A DNA stretch of 64,000 nt from the NCBI RefSeq assembly GCF_000002515.2, contig NC_006037.1, forward strand, positions 186,001 to 250,000, in the 5' to 3' direction. Every line of letters begins with the position of its first letter. Positions within the stretch are counted from its first letter, which is position 1. This DNA comes from Kluyveromyces lactis. Its lineage: Eukaryota > Ascomycota > Saccharomycetes > Saccharomycetales > Saccharomycetaceae. The notes beneath the pieces were generated by a model, which saw nothing but the letters and a program-made list of their open reading frames with translations, was not told where the DNA came from and searched no databases. A program made the translations under genes and the position numbers. This document shows, one piece after another, positions 8,500-19,012 of this stretch.

Positions 8500-10848
8500 T
8501 TAATCGGAGGTCAAGTCGATCAAATCGTCAGAATTAAGAGAGTCATTAGGAGGCGGTACATTATTTGAATTCATTATAGCCGGGGAAGGCGATACCTGCA
8601 CATTGGATATGGGTGAAGGTGCTGGTAAGGTTCCAGAGTCATGGTTCCCGTTGATTTCTGAATGCACATTTTGTGCGTTGCCGTTGGAGTGTGCTCTTTT
8701 CTTCGGTAGAACATTCTTAAAATTCTTCTTGGGTAAAAACGGTGATACCTCTGGCTTCCTTCTTCTAGGATCATGGATAGGCGGTGGTTGAGGTAAATTC
8801 GGTGACATCGTAGAAGTAGTTGATCTCACTGGCAAAGTTGGTAGAGGTGGTAGTACAGGAACTCCCATGGAAGGAGGTTCTGTGGGCTGTATGGATACCT
8901 GTGTGACTTTATCGCTTGTTTGGCCACGCGGAGAACTTCCCATTGGTTGAACAACGATCCGAGAATTGCTATCAGAAAAGGAACCGGAAGGTGCTTGAGG
9001 GTGAGCTTGTCCATTTCCATTGAATAACATTGAATCTGCGTTTGTGAGTTGAGACATGTTAGGGAGTTGTGGTCCAACCTTATGTGAATCCGTGTTAAGA
9101 GGAGCCTTACCCAAAAGATTAGGTACTGGGGGTCGCGAGTTCTCTTGGTTATTCTCTGATAACAGTCTTCCTCTCATTTGACGAAAATTTGTGGGTTGTT
9201 CTGCGGCTAAATTCAGCAGATCATAATCATTCATTCTAGGATCCAAACTCGTTCTTCGTTCTGGTACCTCATTTCTAGTATTAGGGTCAATGAGTCCATT
9301 GACATTCAGATTCGATGTGCTTGTGACATTGTTTTCATGCTGCGATCTCCTGGGTACTCGATCAATGATTGAATTGGCAAGTTCTTCGATGAACGCCATA
9401 TCTTCATCATCCAATAAATCGTTATCTTGGTTTAAATCGGTACTACTTGAAGTGTTATCGGAATTTTGTGAAGTAGACTGCCGGTTTGGTGGATTGGTTT
9501 TAGATGTCGCTTGTTCTATTTCGTCTTCTTCATCACTGTCTAAGGAAATTATTACATGTTCCGGTGGAGGATGTTCGTCATGCTGCTCTACAGCATGTGA
9601 ATCTTCAGGCTTTATATCAGGTGTGGCCTCTTGTTTAATATTAGGTGCAGTACTAGCTTCCTGGTTGTGATTTTCTGTTTCATCTTTGATTACCCAACTA
9701 CCGTCTTTACTAATTTCAACCTGCTCAACCTCTTCGTCGGTAGAACTGATGATCTCTTGCACAAATTCACATATTGCCAAATCTTCTATACGAATTTGCT
9801 TTTGGCAGACTGGACATTGCCATGTAGGAATTTGTCTCTGTGATTCAATAAACCACTGAGCGTCAAAACACTGTAAATGGCGACAGTGGATGGATTTTAC
9901 AGGGTACTTCATCCTAGAATACGAAATCGGACACTGTAAAGACATAACTGTTGACGTAGTCATCATATCTTCATCTTCTTCTTCAGAAAGAGTCTGTTTG
10001 ATGTACTGTAGCGTTGCAGGCCTAACAATTTTAGGGCTACTTAATGTCTTCTGTAACAATTCCTCTGTTTCTATTAGTTCGACCAAATAGACATACACCA
10101 TATGGTCGTCTTTCGTAAATGCATAAACTAGCTGCAAAAGATTTGATTTTGGTGGCCAATTAATGTACGGCGTTAGATCAGCGGGTTTCGCAGTTCCTAT
10201 CTTGTTCTTCAAACCGTGAACATTGTCTTTTATTTGTATTCCGTTAAATTTAATCTCATTCCTCAGAGGAAACTGAATAGGTATGTCATTACTAGCTCCA
10301 AAAGAATTGTTTATTCCGCAAAACACATAGAGTTTAATTTTAGGACTACTTTTGAGTAGTTTCATCTCCTCTTCTACTAGTTTAAAAGAGATGTTAGCAA
10401 CTCCTCGCTTGCTTGGGGCCTCAGGAGCAGATTCGGAGCCTACCAGTCTCTTCAAGTTGTAAAATGGACTTTGCTGAAATCGCAGGTGAGGTTTACCAGC
10501 AAGTCTGTTGTTACCTATTAGAGCGGAAGCATCCTGGTGACCGGTTGCAACAGGATGCATGAATGAGCCTGTAGCAAGCGCATGCAATAATGTTTCAAAC
10601 TTCGGTACTGGATCACCAGCACCGGCCTTTTTGACTAAAATGTTAACTGCTGGAATTCTGAACGGATCATTCATGCCAGCCCTACTTGGAGCCATTAAAA
10701 ACGAAGATAGTCTATCTTGTAACTCCGTCTTCCGCCCACTTATCGGCAGACCTATAGAACGACAAACATTCTTTAGCTCTGCTACTTTAAGCAGCATGAT
10801 CTCCTGTTTGACAGAGTCTATTGAAGTATCGTCCAATAAATGCTGCAT
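8500..10848 (-). CDS. SIZ1: SIZ1-type SUMO E3 ligase (single ortholog of SIZ1 and NFI1/SIZ2)
   Basis: A 782-residue PIAS/Siz SUMO ligase. A SAP domain occupies about residues 18-52 (LLKVAELKNVCRSIGLPISG). A PINIT domain follows (about 125-285; FNGIQIKDNVHGLKNKIGTAKPADLTP). The SP-RING has Cys306, Cys322, His324, Cys327, Cys345 and Cys348 (CPISYSRMKYP...CRHLQCFDAQWF...WQCPVC). A SUMO-interacting motif VIISLDSDEEDE is in the tail. The tail is low-complexity and poorly conserved. S. cerevisiae has two paralogs, SIZ1 (YDR409W) and NFI1 (YOR156C), from the genome duplication; here there is one. The frame continues upstream to a GTG at 10869, but 10848 is the first ATG and aligns with the family start region. 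Confidence 0.93.
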   Translation of the reverse strand: MQHLLDDTSIDSVKQEIMLLKVAELKNVCRSIGLPISGRKTELQDRLSSFLMAPSRAGMNDPFRIPAVNILVKKAGAGDPVPKFETLLHALATGSFMHPVATGHQDASALIGNNRLAGKPHLRFQQSPFYNLKRLVGSESAPEAPSKRGVANISFKLVEEEMKLLKSSPKIKLYVFCGINNSFGASNDIPIQFPLRNEIKFNGIQIKDNVHGLKNKIGTAKPADLTPYINWPPKSNLLQLVYAFTKDDHMVYVYLVELIETEELLQKTLSSPKIVRPATLQYIKQTLSEEEDEDMMTTSTVMSLQCPISYSRMKYPVKSIHCRHLQCFDAQWFIESQRQIPTWQCPVCQKQIRIEDLAICEFVQEIISSTDEEVEQVEISKDGSWVIKDETENHNQEASTAPNIKQEATPDIKPEDSHAVEQHDEHPPPEHVIISLDSDEEDEIEQATSKTNPPNRQSTSQNSDNTSSSTDLNQDNDLLDDEDMAFIEELANSIIDRVPRRSQHENNVTSTSNLNVNGLIDPNTRNEVPERRTSLDPRMNDYDLLNLAAEQPTNFRQMRGRLLSENNQENSRPPVPNLLGKAPLNTDSHKVGPQLPNMSQLTNADSMLFNGNGQAHPQAPSGSFSDSNSRIVVQPMGSSPRGQTSDKVTQVSIQPTEPPSMGVPVLPPLPTLPVRSTTSTMSPNLPQPPPIHDPRRRKPEVSPFLPKKNFKNVLPKKRAHSNGNAQNVHSEINGNHDSGTLPAPSPISNVQVSPSPAIMNSNNVPPPNDSLNSDDLIDLTSD

Positions 10849-11862
10849 GGTTATATGGCGTGTTTCCACCTAAAATACCAGAAATAACGAACTGCTCTCT
10901 CAAATTGTTAGTTGCCAGGAATGAAATAATGCCCAGTTGCGCCAATATATCACAAAATACCGATAGAGAATTACTTAGCTCTCAGGAACTAATTGTAGAA
11001 GCCCTTTGTGATTGTCTCCGATGACAAAAGAGGCGAACTGAGAGCCCGAAATATTGGCAAATAGGGACTTAAAGCTCTCAAAAACTGACAGCAATACTAG
11101 CAACAGTACCTTCCAGTAGATAAAGCCGAGCTTACCTAGACCGAGGATGTGAAGTTCATAAATATGTGTAGATTTGTTAATTATTTTTCATATCAAATCG
11201 ATTCATTGTTATATCGAGTTGAGTTACATATTTTCTTTCAGAACGGACATTAATACTAAATAAAGCAAAAGATGGATAGTATCATGGTCGCCAAACTTTC
11301 TGTGAAGGGATTCGTAAATGGGCTGAAAGCATGTGAAGTCCTGATAGTATGGAAGGCGATTGCTGCTGGTACCAATGGGTAAAATTAGCTATGATACTAA
11401 AGATATTAAATTATGGTCACGTGATCAAAGCATCATCTCTTCAACTGATCCGCCGAGATATCAGCAAAGTTAAGAAGATTAAGCCGGCTAGCAGCAAGTA
11501 TGAGTTCTGAAAGAACTGAGTTGTATATTTTTAATTTGTTACTTTCCGGGAGCTATATGTGCATTTAGCTGGTAGTTAAATCTTAGCCATAGTTACTGGA
11601 CTGCAGGTCTGCCCATTGACTTGAACACATCCTTACACCACATAATACTTTGAAATAGTGAACCTTACATTAACGATACTAATTTCCCATCGATGCTATT
11701 ATCATATACTAAACATCACTATGAAAAAGCTCTTAAGTCACCTCTCAAAATAGATGTTTTTATATTGATGTGGTTGATCAGACTAAGTATTATCGTATAG
11801 AACATTCCTTTCGGTACTACTCACATTCTGCGACTCTTTTTACGTTAAATATCAAGATCTAA
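10849..11862. other. Divergent intergenic region SIZ1-ADE8
   Basis: About 1 kb between divergent starts. It holds a Cbf1-type site, GTCACGTGA, at 11416-11424. A 36-codon ATG frame (11271-11381) is too short to support. A minus-strand CTAAC near 10907 with an AG just before SIZ1 looks like the end of an intron, but I found no matching 5' splice site with an open upstream exon. No RNA gene recognised. Confidence 0.5.
11416..11424. promoter_or_regulatory. Cbf1-type E-box upstream of ADE8
   Basis: GTCACGTGA, the extended Cbf1 consensus, lies about 440 bp upstream of ADE8. The same motif recurs in several other promoters of this window, so it is not an isolated chance match. Confidence 0.5.
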
Positions 11863-12510
11863 ATGGCACCAAAAGTTGTTGTGCTAATTTCAGGTTCAGG
11901 TTCGAATCTACAGGCGTTAATTGATGCTAAGAAAGAAGGCAAATTGCCTATAGATATCTGTAGGGTCATTTCAAGTAGTAAGAAAGCATATGGTTTAACA
12001 AGATCCAGTGATAATGGAATTCCTACCATTGTACAGTCTTTGTATTCATACACAAAGGACTTGTCGAAGGATGACAAAAAGGGTCGTGCTGAGGCAAGAA
12101 ATAAGTTTGAAGCGGACCTCGCAGATCTGATACTGAAGGATTCTCCAGATTTGGTTGTATGCGCAGGGTGGTTATTAATTTTGGGTCCTACCTTTTTAAA
12201 GAGATTGAACGGATTACCGATCATTAACTTGCATCCTGCTCTTCCTGGTGCTTTCGATGGGACCACCCATGCGATTGAAATGGCGTGGAATAAGTGTCAA
12301 GAGCAGAAGAGACCACTAATTGCAGGGTGTATGGTACATTATGTCATTGAAGAAGTAGATAGGGGCGAATCATTGGTAATAAAAGAACTAGAAATTGTTC
12401 CAGGTAAGGAATCCTTGGAAGAGTACGGAACAAGGGTTCACGCTGCGGAACATGTCGCAATTGTTGAAGCCACAATCATAGCTTTAAAGGAATCAAACAA
12501 ATTGATTTGA
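11863..12510 (+). CDS. ADE8: ADE8, phosphoribosylglycinamide formyltransferase
   Basis: A 215-residue GAR transformylase matching ADE8 (YDR408C, 214 residues). It transfers the formyl group from 10-formyl-tetrahydrofolate to GAR in step three of cytosolic purine synthesis. The phosphate-binding loop VLISGSGSNLQALIDA is at residues 6-21. The catalytic block INLHPALPGAFDGTTHAIEMAW (about 123-144) contains the Asn-His pair and the conserved folate-site residues. The downstream VHYVIEEVDRGE also fits the family. The ATG is unambiguous. It converges with PUP1 255 bp away. Confidence 0.96.
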   Translation: MAPKVVVLISGSGSNLQALIDAKKEGKLPIDICRVISSSKKAYGLTRSSDNGIPTIVQSLYSYTKDLSKDDKKGRAEARNKFEADLADLILKDSPDLVVCAGWLLILGPTFLKRLNGLPIINLHPALPGAFDGTTHAIEMAWNKCQEQKRPLIAGCMVHYVIEEVDRGESLVIKELEIVPGKESLEEYGTRVHAAEHVAIVEATIIALKESNKLI

Positions 12511-12765
12511 TTCAGTTATAGTTCTATTCCATTAGGATCGCTTTCGCAGTTGCATCCTCTTAAGGCATCTTTTAAGGTAAGCTGTATAAGAATGTAAGTG
12601 TATATACTTAGTAATAACAAGAAGTAGTGTAACAGCTTTCTCAATTAACTGCAATTATATAGATATACATTGTAAATAAACCAAATCGTTGCCTGGAATT
12701 CTGTTTGCGAAAATAGCCCTTTGAATTCTTTCTTACATATTATTTTAGAATCCTTCGGGAATAGT

Positions 12766-13554
12766 TCAAGCCGTAATGTTTACGGTTTCCTCATCGATAT
12801 CACATACTTTTAGTATAGATTCCTTAAGCACACCTGTAGTACCACGGGCAAACTTGTATGATTGTTGTTTTGGTTCTCTGACGTTTGGACACAAGTAGTT
12901 TCTCAATAATTGAGCGTCCTTCCCAACTTCCATAACGCACACATCGACGTTAGAACCTGAACCCAAATCGTTCCAGATACCTGCCTCAATGGCATCGGAT
13001 GCTAACTTAATAGCTTCTTCCTTTGACAAGTCTTGGTTCCAATTGGCTTCTAGCACAGCCATTGCTGCAAGGGAACCTGAACCAAGAGATTGGTAATAAC
13101 CCACATCTGTTGAACCGTGAGCATGGATCGAAAATAGATGCGCACCAGTAGGATCCACACCAGCAACAATTAGATATGCACCGATGTGACCCTGGTACTT
13201 GAACAAATGTTGTTTTAGCATCTGTAGCGACGATACCACTCTAGGCTCCCTTCCAGTGTATAATGAATGTAATTCAATATTCGACGAGATTAATTGCGTC
13301 ACAGCCTCGGTATCAGCGGCAGTACCAGCACCAGCACACCAAATTCTAGGAGCAATACGATGTAACTTCTCACAGTTCTTATCTGCAACGATTGGACCCT
13401 GTGTAGATCTTGTGTCTGCAGCAATTATAACGCCTCCGTTGAACTTCACACCAACAATTGTAGTACCAGTAGACGTAGCATTGGGCTGCTTGTGCGACTT
13501 TTCCGCTAGATGCACATTTCTCTGATAATTCTCAAACGATAACCCTCCGGACAT
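12766..13554 (-). CDS. PUP1: PUP1, proteasome beta-2 (trypsin-like) subunit precursor
   Basis: A 262-residue precursor of the 20S proteasome beta-2 subunit (PUP1, YOR157C, 261 residues), responsible for trypsin-like cleavage after basic residues. A 30-residue propeptide ends at Gly30. Autocatalytic processing would expose the nucleophile Thr31 in TTIVGVKFNGGVIIAADTRS, with the conserved Lys and Asp of the Ntn hydrolase site following. The long C-terminal arm that embraces the neighbouring beta-3 subunit is present. Its promoter holds a perfect PACE element (13588-13596), so Rpn4 control is expected. It diverges from TRS120. Confidence 0.97.
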   Translation of the reverse strand: MSGGLSFENYQRNVHLAEKSHKQPNATSTGTTIVGVKFNGGVIIAADTRSTQGPIVADKNCEKLHRIAPRIWCAGAGTAADTEAVTQLISSNIELHSLYTGREPRVVSSLQMLKQHLFKYQGHIGAYLIVAGVDPTGAHLFSIHAHGSTDVGYYQSLGSGSLAAMAVLEANWNQDLSKEEAIKLASDAIEAGIWNDLGSGSNVDVCVMEVGKDAQLLRNYLCPNVREPKQQSYKFARGTTGVLKESILKVCDIDEETVNITA

Positions 13555-13587
13555 AGTTACTTTCCTTGCTGATACTTGTTACTGTTC

Positions 13588-13596
13588 GGTGGCAAA
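13588..13596 (+). promoter_or_regulatory. PACE element (Rpn4 site) for PUP1
   Basis: GGTGGCAAA preceded by C gives the full proteasome-associated control element bound by Rpn4 in S. cerevisiae. It lies about 35-45 bp upstream of the PUP1 start within the 308-bp promoter shared with TRS120. Nothing else is evident in that gap. Confidence 0.85.
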
Positions 13597-13862
13597 TGGC
13601 CCTCTTTTCTCCATTATCAAATAACTTCCAGTTTATATATACGTAGAACTGTCAATTTCACTTAAAAGCCTGAAAACTTAGAATTCCAAATGGCGAAACC
13701 TTTAAACAGAGAAACAATGGAATTACACATCAAAATTATGTTAGACAATAAAGTGTTTGACCAAATTGACAGTGAAGCAGCCTAATTAATTATAATACTG
13801 AAAGTTCTCTCGGTGTTTTTTCTCTCTTTTAGCTTACCTTCAAGGAGACAGTACCACTCTAT

Positions 13863-16800
13863 ATGGAAAGCACAATTGAACCTTGTAAAGTGCGAACGTT
13901 AGTTGTTCCCGTTGGTACTTGGAAGAAAGATGCGTACCTTGCTGCCGTTGACGAGTTGGAAAGACACGGTGAAATACGACTAGTGGATGTGACACCTTTA
14001 CCTGATTGTACCTTCAACCCACAACTATTTCCACACGGTAGAGTTTTATATTCCTTCTTGACGAGAGAGCATGACAGCAATTCGATGATGTTCTTGCATG
14101 ATTTCGAACCGTACAGGAAGTTATTTGTTGTGATAGGGCTTTGTAATGATGGTTTGATATCTACAGAGGCATGTGTTAATGAGCTGCGGGAACGTTATGG
14201 TAGTGCCATATCTTACGCTGTGATATACAATGATAGATCTAAAGTTGTAGAACAATCAACGAAATATGGATTCTCGAGATCTGAAGAACCTTTGGAAACA
14301 ATTATGTGTGATATTACAAGAAATTTCTTGGAATCATTGCATGTGTATTATAGCTCCTATAAGCATGTTACATTGAGATCCCCTGGAGCCATAGGAGGGC
14401 CATCCGTGCTAAAAACTACTTTGACTAAAAAATCACAAACAACAGCACCAATCACAAATCCGCGCTCTAAAAAAGGTAGTTCTCTGTCAAGCAAAGATGA
14501 TTCTTCCTCTTCTAGTTTATCCATATCCGATGACTCGATCAAGGATAAATCTAAACGTTACTCGTCATTGAATGCTTTGAGTGGTGGTACATCAGATAAA
14601 TCTATGCAACGGTCAAAAGCCAGGCAGTTAAAGCTATTGGCAAATCTTCAGTTACTAGCGGGACAGTATCTGTTGTCTATGAATAACTTTGCAGAAGCTG
14701 CCCGTATCTTACACAAGATTCATGATTATATTTGGCTTGGAAGTTCACTTGAAGGAATACTAACATGTATCATATTAATTTCGTATCTTCAGCTCCCTTT
14801 CCAAGTCCCACCAATCATACATTCATTATGTTCTTTATCTCAAAATTCTAATAGCATACTATCACCCACTACCTCCCGCAGAAGTTCCATGCAATCCGTG
14901 GCTTCTCCCAGGAATTCAGTGAGCACCATCACTGCTGCTTCGCTCGACCACACAAATATTGACATACCAAAGTTGGTCAAAAAGATAGCAGATAAAGCAT
15001 TGTATTATTATGACTATTCACTTTCCTACTCAGTGGAATTCACTCCTCAAGTTGTGTATTGTAAGAGCATACTTCGTACGCTGACATTTATGTCCTTATG
15101 CTATAAAGCAAACGGTTTTGATCAGCGAGCCCTTCAAGAAATGATATTTTCGGATATGTCATCATCAGCCGTTCAAAACCAGGATTCGCTACAAGATGAA
15201 TGTATTTTCACAAAATCGGAAATTTATCAGTACTCGACAAAAATCTTCGAGCTTCAGTTGAAATCGATGGACCTGTCATCTCAGATTCAAATATATTTGA
15301 CGCTCTGCATGGTTTATGACAATTTGAATATGTTCAGGAAGAAATCATTTGTTCTGCGAATCTTGTTTATATCAATATTATCTCAACTTACCAATGACTA
15401 TCTCTCAGAAAATTACCATTCTCTGATAGATGATTTAATGAAAAATTATAGAATCTCAGGTTGGGAGCCTGAACACAAACTTCAAGATGCATCTAGTTAC
15501 AATTGGGTGACTTTACAGAAAAACGTTTTGATGTTAATTATAAAAATTAGCGCTCATTTCAAGAATTATAAAAACGTTGTTGAACACTCCCAGCTTCTTC
15601 TCAAACGGTTTTCTCATACTCTGACGAAACTTGAACAGATTGACTTATTGAATCAATACATTCTTCCACATCAAAACGAATATCCCGTTGAATATATGGA
15701 CCCATTTTTGATCCGTGACATTTGCTTCAGCAGGACTCGGTCGGAAGAGATGCCAATGCTAAAAGTATTGCGGGACGAAGAGTCCAGGACTTTCAATGAT
15801 CCGCATCAAATTTTCAATCCTTTCGCGTCAGTACATCACAAAACGAAAGAAAACGAAACAGAGAATTCAAATTACTTTTTGGTCGCTGAGACTGTTCAGA
15901 TGGTAATAACGTTCCAAAACCCATTTAAATTCGATGTCAGGATAAATTCCATAAACTTTACTGAGGATGATGCACAGTTCATGAAAATAGCAGATCTTGA
16001 TCTGACCTCTTGTACAATACCAGCCTCCTCAAAGAAACAGTTTTGCGTTGGAGTTACTTTCGTAAGGTCCACCCTAACTTTGCATCAGTTAAAAGGACTT
16101 TCAGTTTCTGTACTGGGGTTGCCTTCAAAGTTCTGGGGAATTTGTAAGCAACCCGGTAAATTCAACACTCAGGAAAGATGTACCCTGTATTCCGTCCCAA
16201 TCACCATTATTGATCAACAGCCTACATTGTGTTTCTTATCAACCACCTTAGTGGATAACCGTGTAATGCTTTTAGATGGTACGGAGACTGAGTTTAAAGT
16301 ATTTTTGAGAAACTCTTCTCTTTCTAGTCCCATAAATTATTGTAGTGTTAGCTGGATCACTAACGTTGAAACTGAATTGAAAGAGAATTACTGGACCAGT
16401 TTAGCACCAGATGATCTATATGACGTTGATTCGCAGCTAAAATGGTTGAGAGAAAATTTCATCTCAATATCCTCGATTCCAAATGAAGTAGGTATTAATG
16501 AATCCTTCCACTTCAGTGTTAATTTGGATGTTACAAAGGCGCCATTCACTTTGAAATGGGCACGCATTACGATTCAATATGGCTATAAAAAGTCTCCTGA
16601 AGATCTAGCAGTTTACGTGAAGTCATTAACCATTCCAATTGAGATTACTTTACAGAGAGTACTAGAAGTATCTAACGTCAATTTTATTCCAATTCCAGAA
16701 GCTTTTGAAGCAGCATCAGACATAGGATGGATAAAGTATCTACGGAGTCATCAGAGTGTTCAATCAGATTACGTTTTGATGCTGATTGACATGAGGAATT

Positions 16801-17495
16801 CCTGGTTATTACCTGTATCGTTTTCTTTCCACTATGATGAGTATGTTTCTGAGAGGGAAAGTTTGGATTCTAACGAGACGAGAAGATTTGTGGTACCAAT
16901 TCGAAAGATCGCAAACTATGACGATTCTCCAAATTTTAAGGACAAACTTATCCCGAGAATTGATGAAAGTAAACAATATCTAACCTCTGGACTCACTTTA
17001 ACCCAAGAAAATGAGATGAGAGAAAAGTTCTGGTGCAGAGAACACATCCTAAACCGCTTAAAGTGCACATGGGATACTGCCTTAAATGAACATACTGAAG
17101 GGTCTGTTGAATTTCGCCAGTTTGTAGAAAAACTCGATAAACAAGTGATCTCACTGGTGTACCCACCATCAAATGTGTTTGATATCAAAGTAAGTGCAAG
17201 TGAAACCACAGTAAAAGTAGGTACACCTGTGCGTTTGAACGTAACTGTGAACACGACGTTACATACAGATCTTGTTCCTATCAGATACTATATACTGGAC
17301 TATTTCACAGGTAAATCTGTGCTTAGCGATCATCCAAAGTCTATCGTATTCCAGGGCCAAACGTCAACATTAGTGAGACCGCGGATCACGACAGAATTCA
17401 ACATCTTACCTCTAAAAAAAGCTAAGTTTCAAATTGAAATTGAAGTGCCGGGAAACATCCTGACAAGGGAACCAATCATTATAACAGCAGGATGA
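13863..17495 (+). CDS. TRS120: TRS120, TRAPPII complex subunit
   Basis: A 1210-residue protein matching TRS120 (YDR407C, 1289 residues), a specific subunit of TRAPPII, the Golgi guanine-nucleotide exchange complex for Ypt31/32. The N-terminus is family-like (VRTLVVPVGTWKKDAYLAAVDELERHGEIRLVDVTPLP). A Ser/Lys-rich linker (about 185-255) is followed by a helical repeat region containing ARQLKLLANLQLLAGQYLLSMNNFAEA. The second half is rich in beta-strand, as in the Ig-like part of TRAPPC9. It sits in the ancestral place between the ADE8/PUP1 and PET123 genes. Confidence 0.93.
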   Translation: MESTIEPCKVRTLVVPVGTWKKDAYLAAVDELERHGEIRLVDVTPLPDCTFNPQLFPHGRVLYSFLTREHDSNSMMFLHDFEPYRKLFVVIGLCNDGLISTEACVNELRERYGSAISYAVIYNDRSKVVEQSTKYGFSRSEEPLETIMCDITRNFLESLHVYYSSYKHVTLRSPGAIGGPSVLKTTLTKKSQTTAPITNPRSKKGSSLSSKDDSSSSSLSISDDSIKDKSKRYSSLNALSGGTSDKSMQRSKARQLKLLANLQLLAGQYLLSMNNFAEAARILHKIHDYIWLGSSLEGILTCIILISYLQLPFQVPPIIHSLCSLSQNSNSILSPTTSRRSSMQSVASPRNSVSTITAASLDHTNIDIPKLVKKIADKALYYYDYSLSYSVEFTPQVVYCKSILRTLTFMSLCYKANGFDQRALQEMIFSDMSSSAVQNQDSLQDECIFTKSEIYQYSTKIFELQLKSMDLSSQIQIYLTLCMVYDNLNMFRKKSFVLRILFISILSQLTNDYLSENYHSLIDDLMKNYRISGWEPEHKLQDASSYNWVTLQKNVLMLIIKISAHFKNYKNVVEHSQLLLKRFSHTLTKLEQIDLLNQYILPHQNEYPVEYMDPFLIRDICFSRTRSEEMPMLKVLRDEESRTFNDPHQIFNPFASVHHKTKENETENSNYFLVAETVQMVITFQNPFKFDVRINSINFTEDDAQFMKIADLDLTSCTIPASSKKQFCVGVTFVRSTLTLHQLKGLSVSVLGLPSKFWGICKQPGKFNTQERCTLYSVPITIIDQQPTLCFLSTTLVDNRVMLLDGTETEFKVFLRNSSLSSPINYCSVSWITNVETELKENYWTSLAPDDLYDVDSQLKWLRENFISISSIPNEVGINESFHFSVNLDVTKAPFTLKWARITIQYGYKKSPEDLAVYVKSLTIPIEITLQRVLEVSNVNFIPIPEAFEAASDIGWIKYLRSHQSVQSDYVLMLIDMRNSWLLPVSFSFHYDEYVSERESLDSNETRRFVVPIRKIANYDDSPNFKDKLIPRIDESKQYLTSGLTLTQENEMREKFWCREHILNRLKCTWDTALNEHTEGSVEFRQFVEKLDKQVISLVYPPSNVFDIKVSASETTVKVGTPVRLNVTVNTTLHTDLVPIRYYILDYFTGKSVLSDHPKSIVFQGQTSTLVRPRITTEFNILPLKKAKFQIEIEVPGNILTREPIIITAG

Positions 17496-17817
17496 TGAAG
17501 TGCAGCCACGGCACTCATTATGTGGATCGATGTACATACTGGAACAGCATGACCCATCAACTTGTTAAATTATATGTTACCCGCACAGATGATTGTCACG
17601 TGATTAAAATTCTCTTTCACAATGCGAATCTGAAAATTTTTGGTTCTCTACGTGAACAAAGGTTTGAAAAGTGATTTGAGTAACAGGTATTATAGCATTA
17701 AGTAGCCAAAATTTCAGTCAAGACGAATCTTGTTTCGGTTGATCCACGGTCTGTAAGTTCCAGCGACATTTTTGTGATCAAATTTTGTAACCTTGTTCTT
17801 TTTAAACATTAGAAACA
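17496..17817. promoter_or_regulatory. PET123 promoter with Cbf1-type site
   Basis: A 322-bp gap containing GTCACGTGA at 17595-17603, about 215 bp upstream of PET123. E-box motifs of this kind are associated with mitochondrial and respiratory genes in yeasts that have not undergone genome duplication, which fits a mitoribosomal gene. The role is inferred. Confidence 0.5.
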
Positions 17818-18732
17818 ATGGGTAAGGGTGCAGCAAAGTATGGCTATAAGAGCGGAATTCTTCCATCAACGAGACGAATCTTGAAAAATCCAACTGTGAA
17901 CCAAACGGGTATACTTGAAAGAGTCAAAGAAGCCAAGCCTAAGGGTATCAATGGTGTCGGTTATGCTAAGGGTATCAAACATCCAAAAGGATCTCATAGA
18001 AATCCACCTCCATTGAAATTCATTGATGTGGAGGAAGTTATCTATAACACGGTGAAACCTAAGAGTGAAAATACTACGGCTGCTAGTGAACAGCAGTTAT
18101 TGAAGCAGAATCAAGCAGAGTTGCGTAGAAAATATTTGAGTGAGTCTTTACGTAACGAAGAACAAAGATTATTAAAGCAGGAAGAGCTATTGAAGAAGAA
18201 AGAAAGGGTACTACAAGAACAGAGAGAAGCCGAATTGAAAGAGCTTAACAAAGAACGTTCGAGTAACTTGACCATTCCAACATTGGAGGGCATTATGAAT
18301 CAACCGCTTATGAGACAAAGGACTGCCGAAGAGCAAGAAATTCTGGATTTGAAGAGAAAGCACAACAAGGAATTGATTGAATTCAAGGCTAAAGAACGCA
18401 AACTTGCCAACTTGGTACAGCTTTGTCATGCAGCAGACCATTTCATTGTGACAGAAGAACAACTGGTGGCCAGTGTAGAAAAGGCATTCGCCTCGGACAA
18501 CCAAGATGTATTAAGAAATAAGTTGTCTTTGTCGACTTCTCAACAAACAGCAAGAAACGAAGGTGAAATTTCGGATGCATTATTTGGTACTTTGGGCAAC
18601 GGCAAATACGTAGGTTTGCCAATTGTGAAGGAATTTTTATCTGGTGAGATGGAACAATTTAACCAGGAAATTAATACCAAATTGGATGAATTAACTAAAC
18701 AAGCGGAAGAACGTAAAGACTCTGTCCTTTGA
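17818..18732 (+). CDS. PET123: PET123, mitochondrial small ribosomal subunit protein
   Basis: A 304-residue protein matching PET123 (YOR158W, 318 residues), a fungal-specific component of the mitochondrial 37S ribosomal subunit. The opening MGKGAAKYGYKSGILPSTR and the KPKGINGVGYAKGIKHPKGSHRNPPPLKFIDV block are near identical to the yeast protein. A long charged coiled coil follows (about 95-160 and 175-210). SSNLTIPTLEGIMNQPLMRQRTAEE matches a conserved central segment. Between TRS120 and SME1 it keeps the YOR158W-YOR159C-YOR160W-YOR161C order. Confidence 0.95.
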   Translation: MGKGAAKYGYKSGILPSTRRILKNPTVNQTGILERVKEAKPKGINGVGYAKGIKHPKGSHRNPPPLKFIDVEEVIYNTVKPKSENTTAASEQQLLKQNQAELRRKYLSESLRNEEQRLLKQEELLKKKERVLQEQREAELKELNKERSSNLTIPTLEGIMNQPLMRQRTAEEQEILDLKRKHNKELIEFKAKERKLANLVQLCHAADHFIVTEEQLVASVEKAFASDNQDVLRNKLSLSTSQQTARNEGEISDALFGTLGNGKYVGLPIVKEFLSGEMEQFNQEINTKLDELTKQAEERKDSVL

Positions 18733-19012
18733 GATATATCTTTTAGATAATATCACTGACACAAAAGAAACCATATGAACTTAAGGTATTCTCCCCAATC
18801 TGAGCAACACATTGTAAATAGATCCATAAGATTACGAACAATATATCTTTATTAGCCTTGATAGTGCTTGTCGCCGTTATCGAAATTTCAGTGCCTTTCA
18901 TTTTTCCGTTATAATATACAGGCTTATATAATTACACGACAGAGTCCGATCAATGCTTCTACACTCTAAGCATCTTTCTTTCATCCTATTATCATTTTCT
19001 GAGTAGGCATTA

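Noticed and set aside
10849-11160. Possible intron upstream of SIZ1 (minus-strand AACTAAC near 10907 and TTTTAG just before the open frame)
   Set aside because: No GTATGT-type 5' site with an open ATG exon was found upstream: the ATGs checked run into stops. The ATG at 10848 already aligns with the family N-terminus.
11271-11381. 36-codon ATG frame in the SIZ1-ADE8 gap
   Set aside because: Too short to distinguish from chance; no conservation evidence available.
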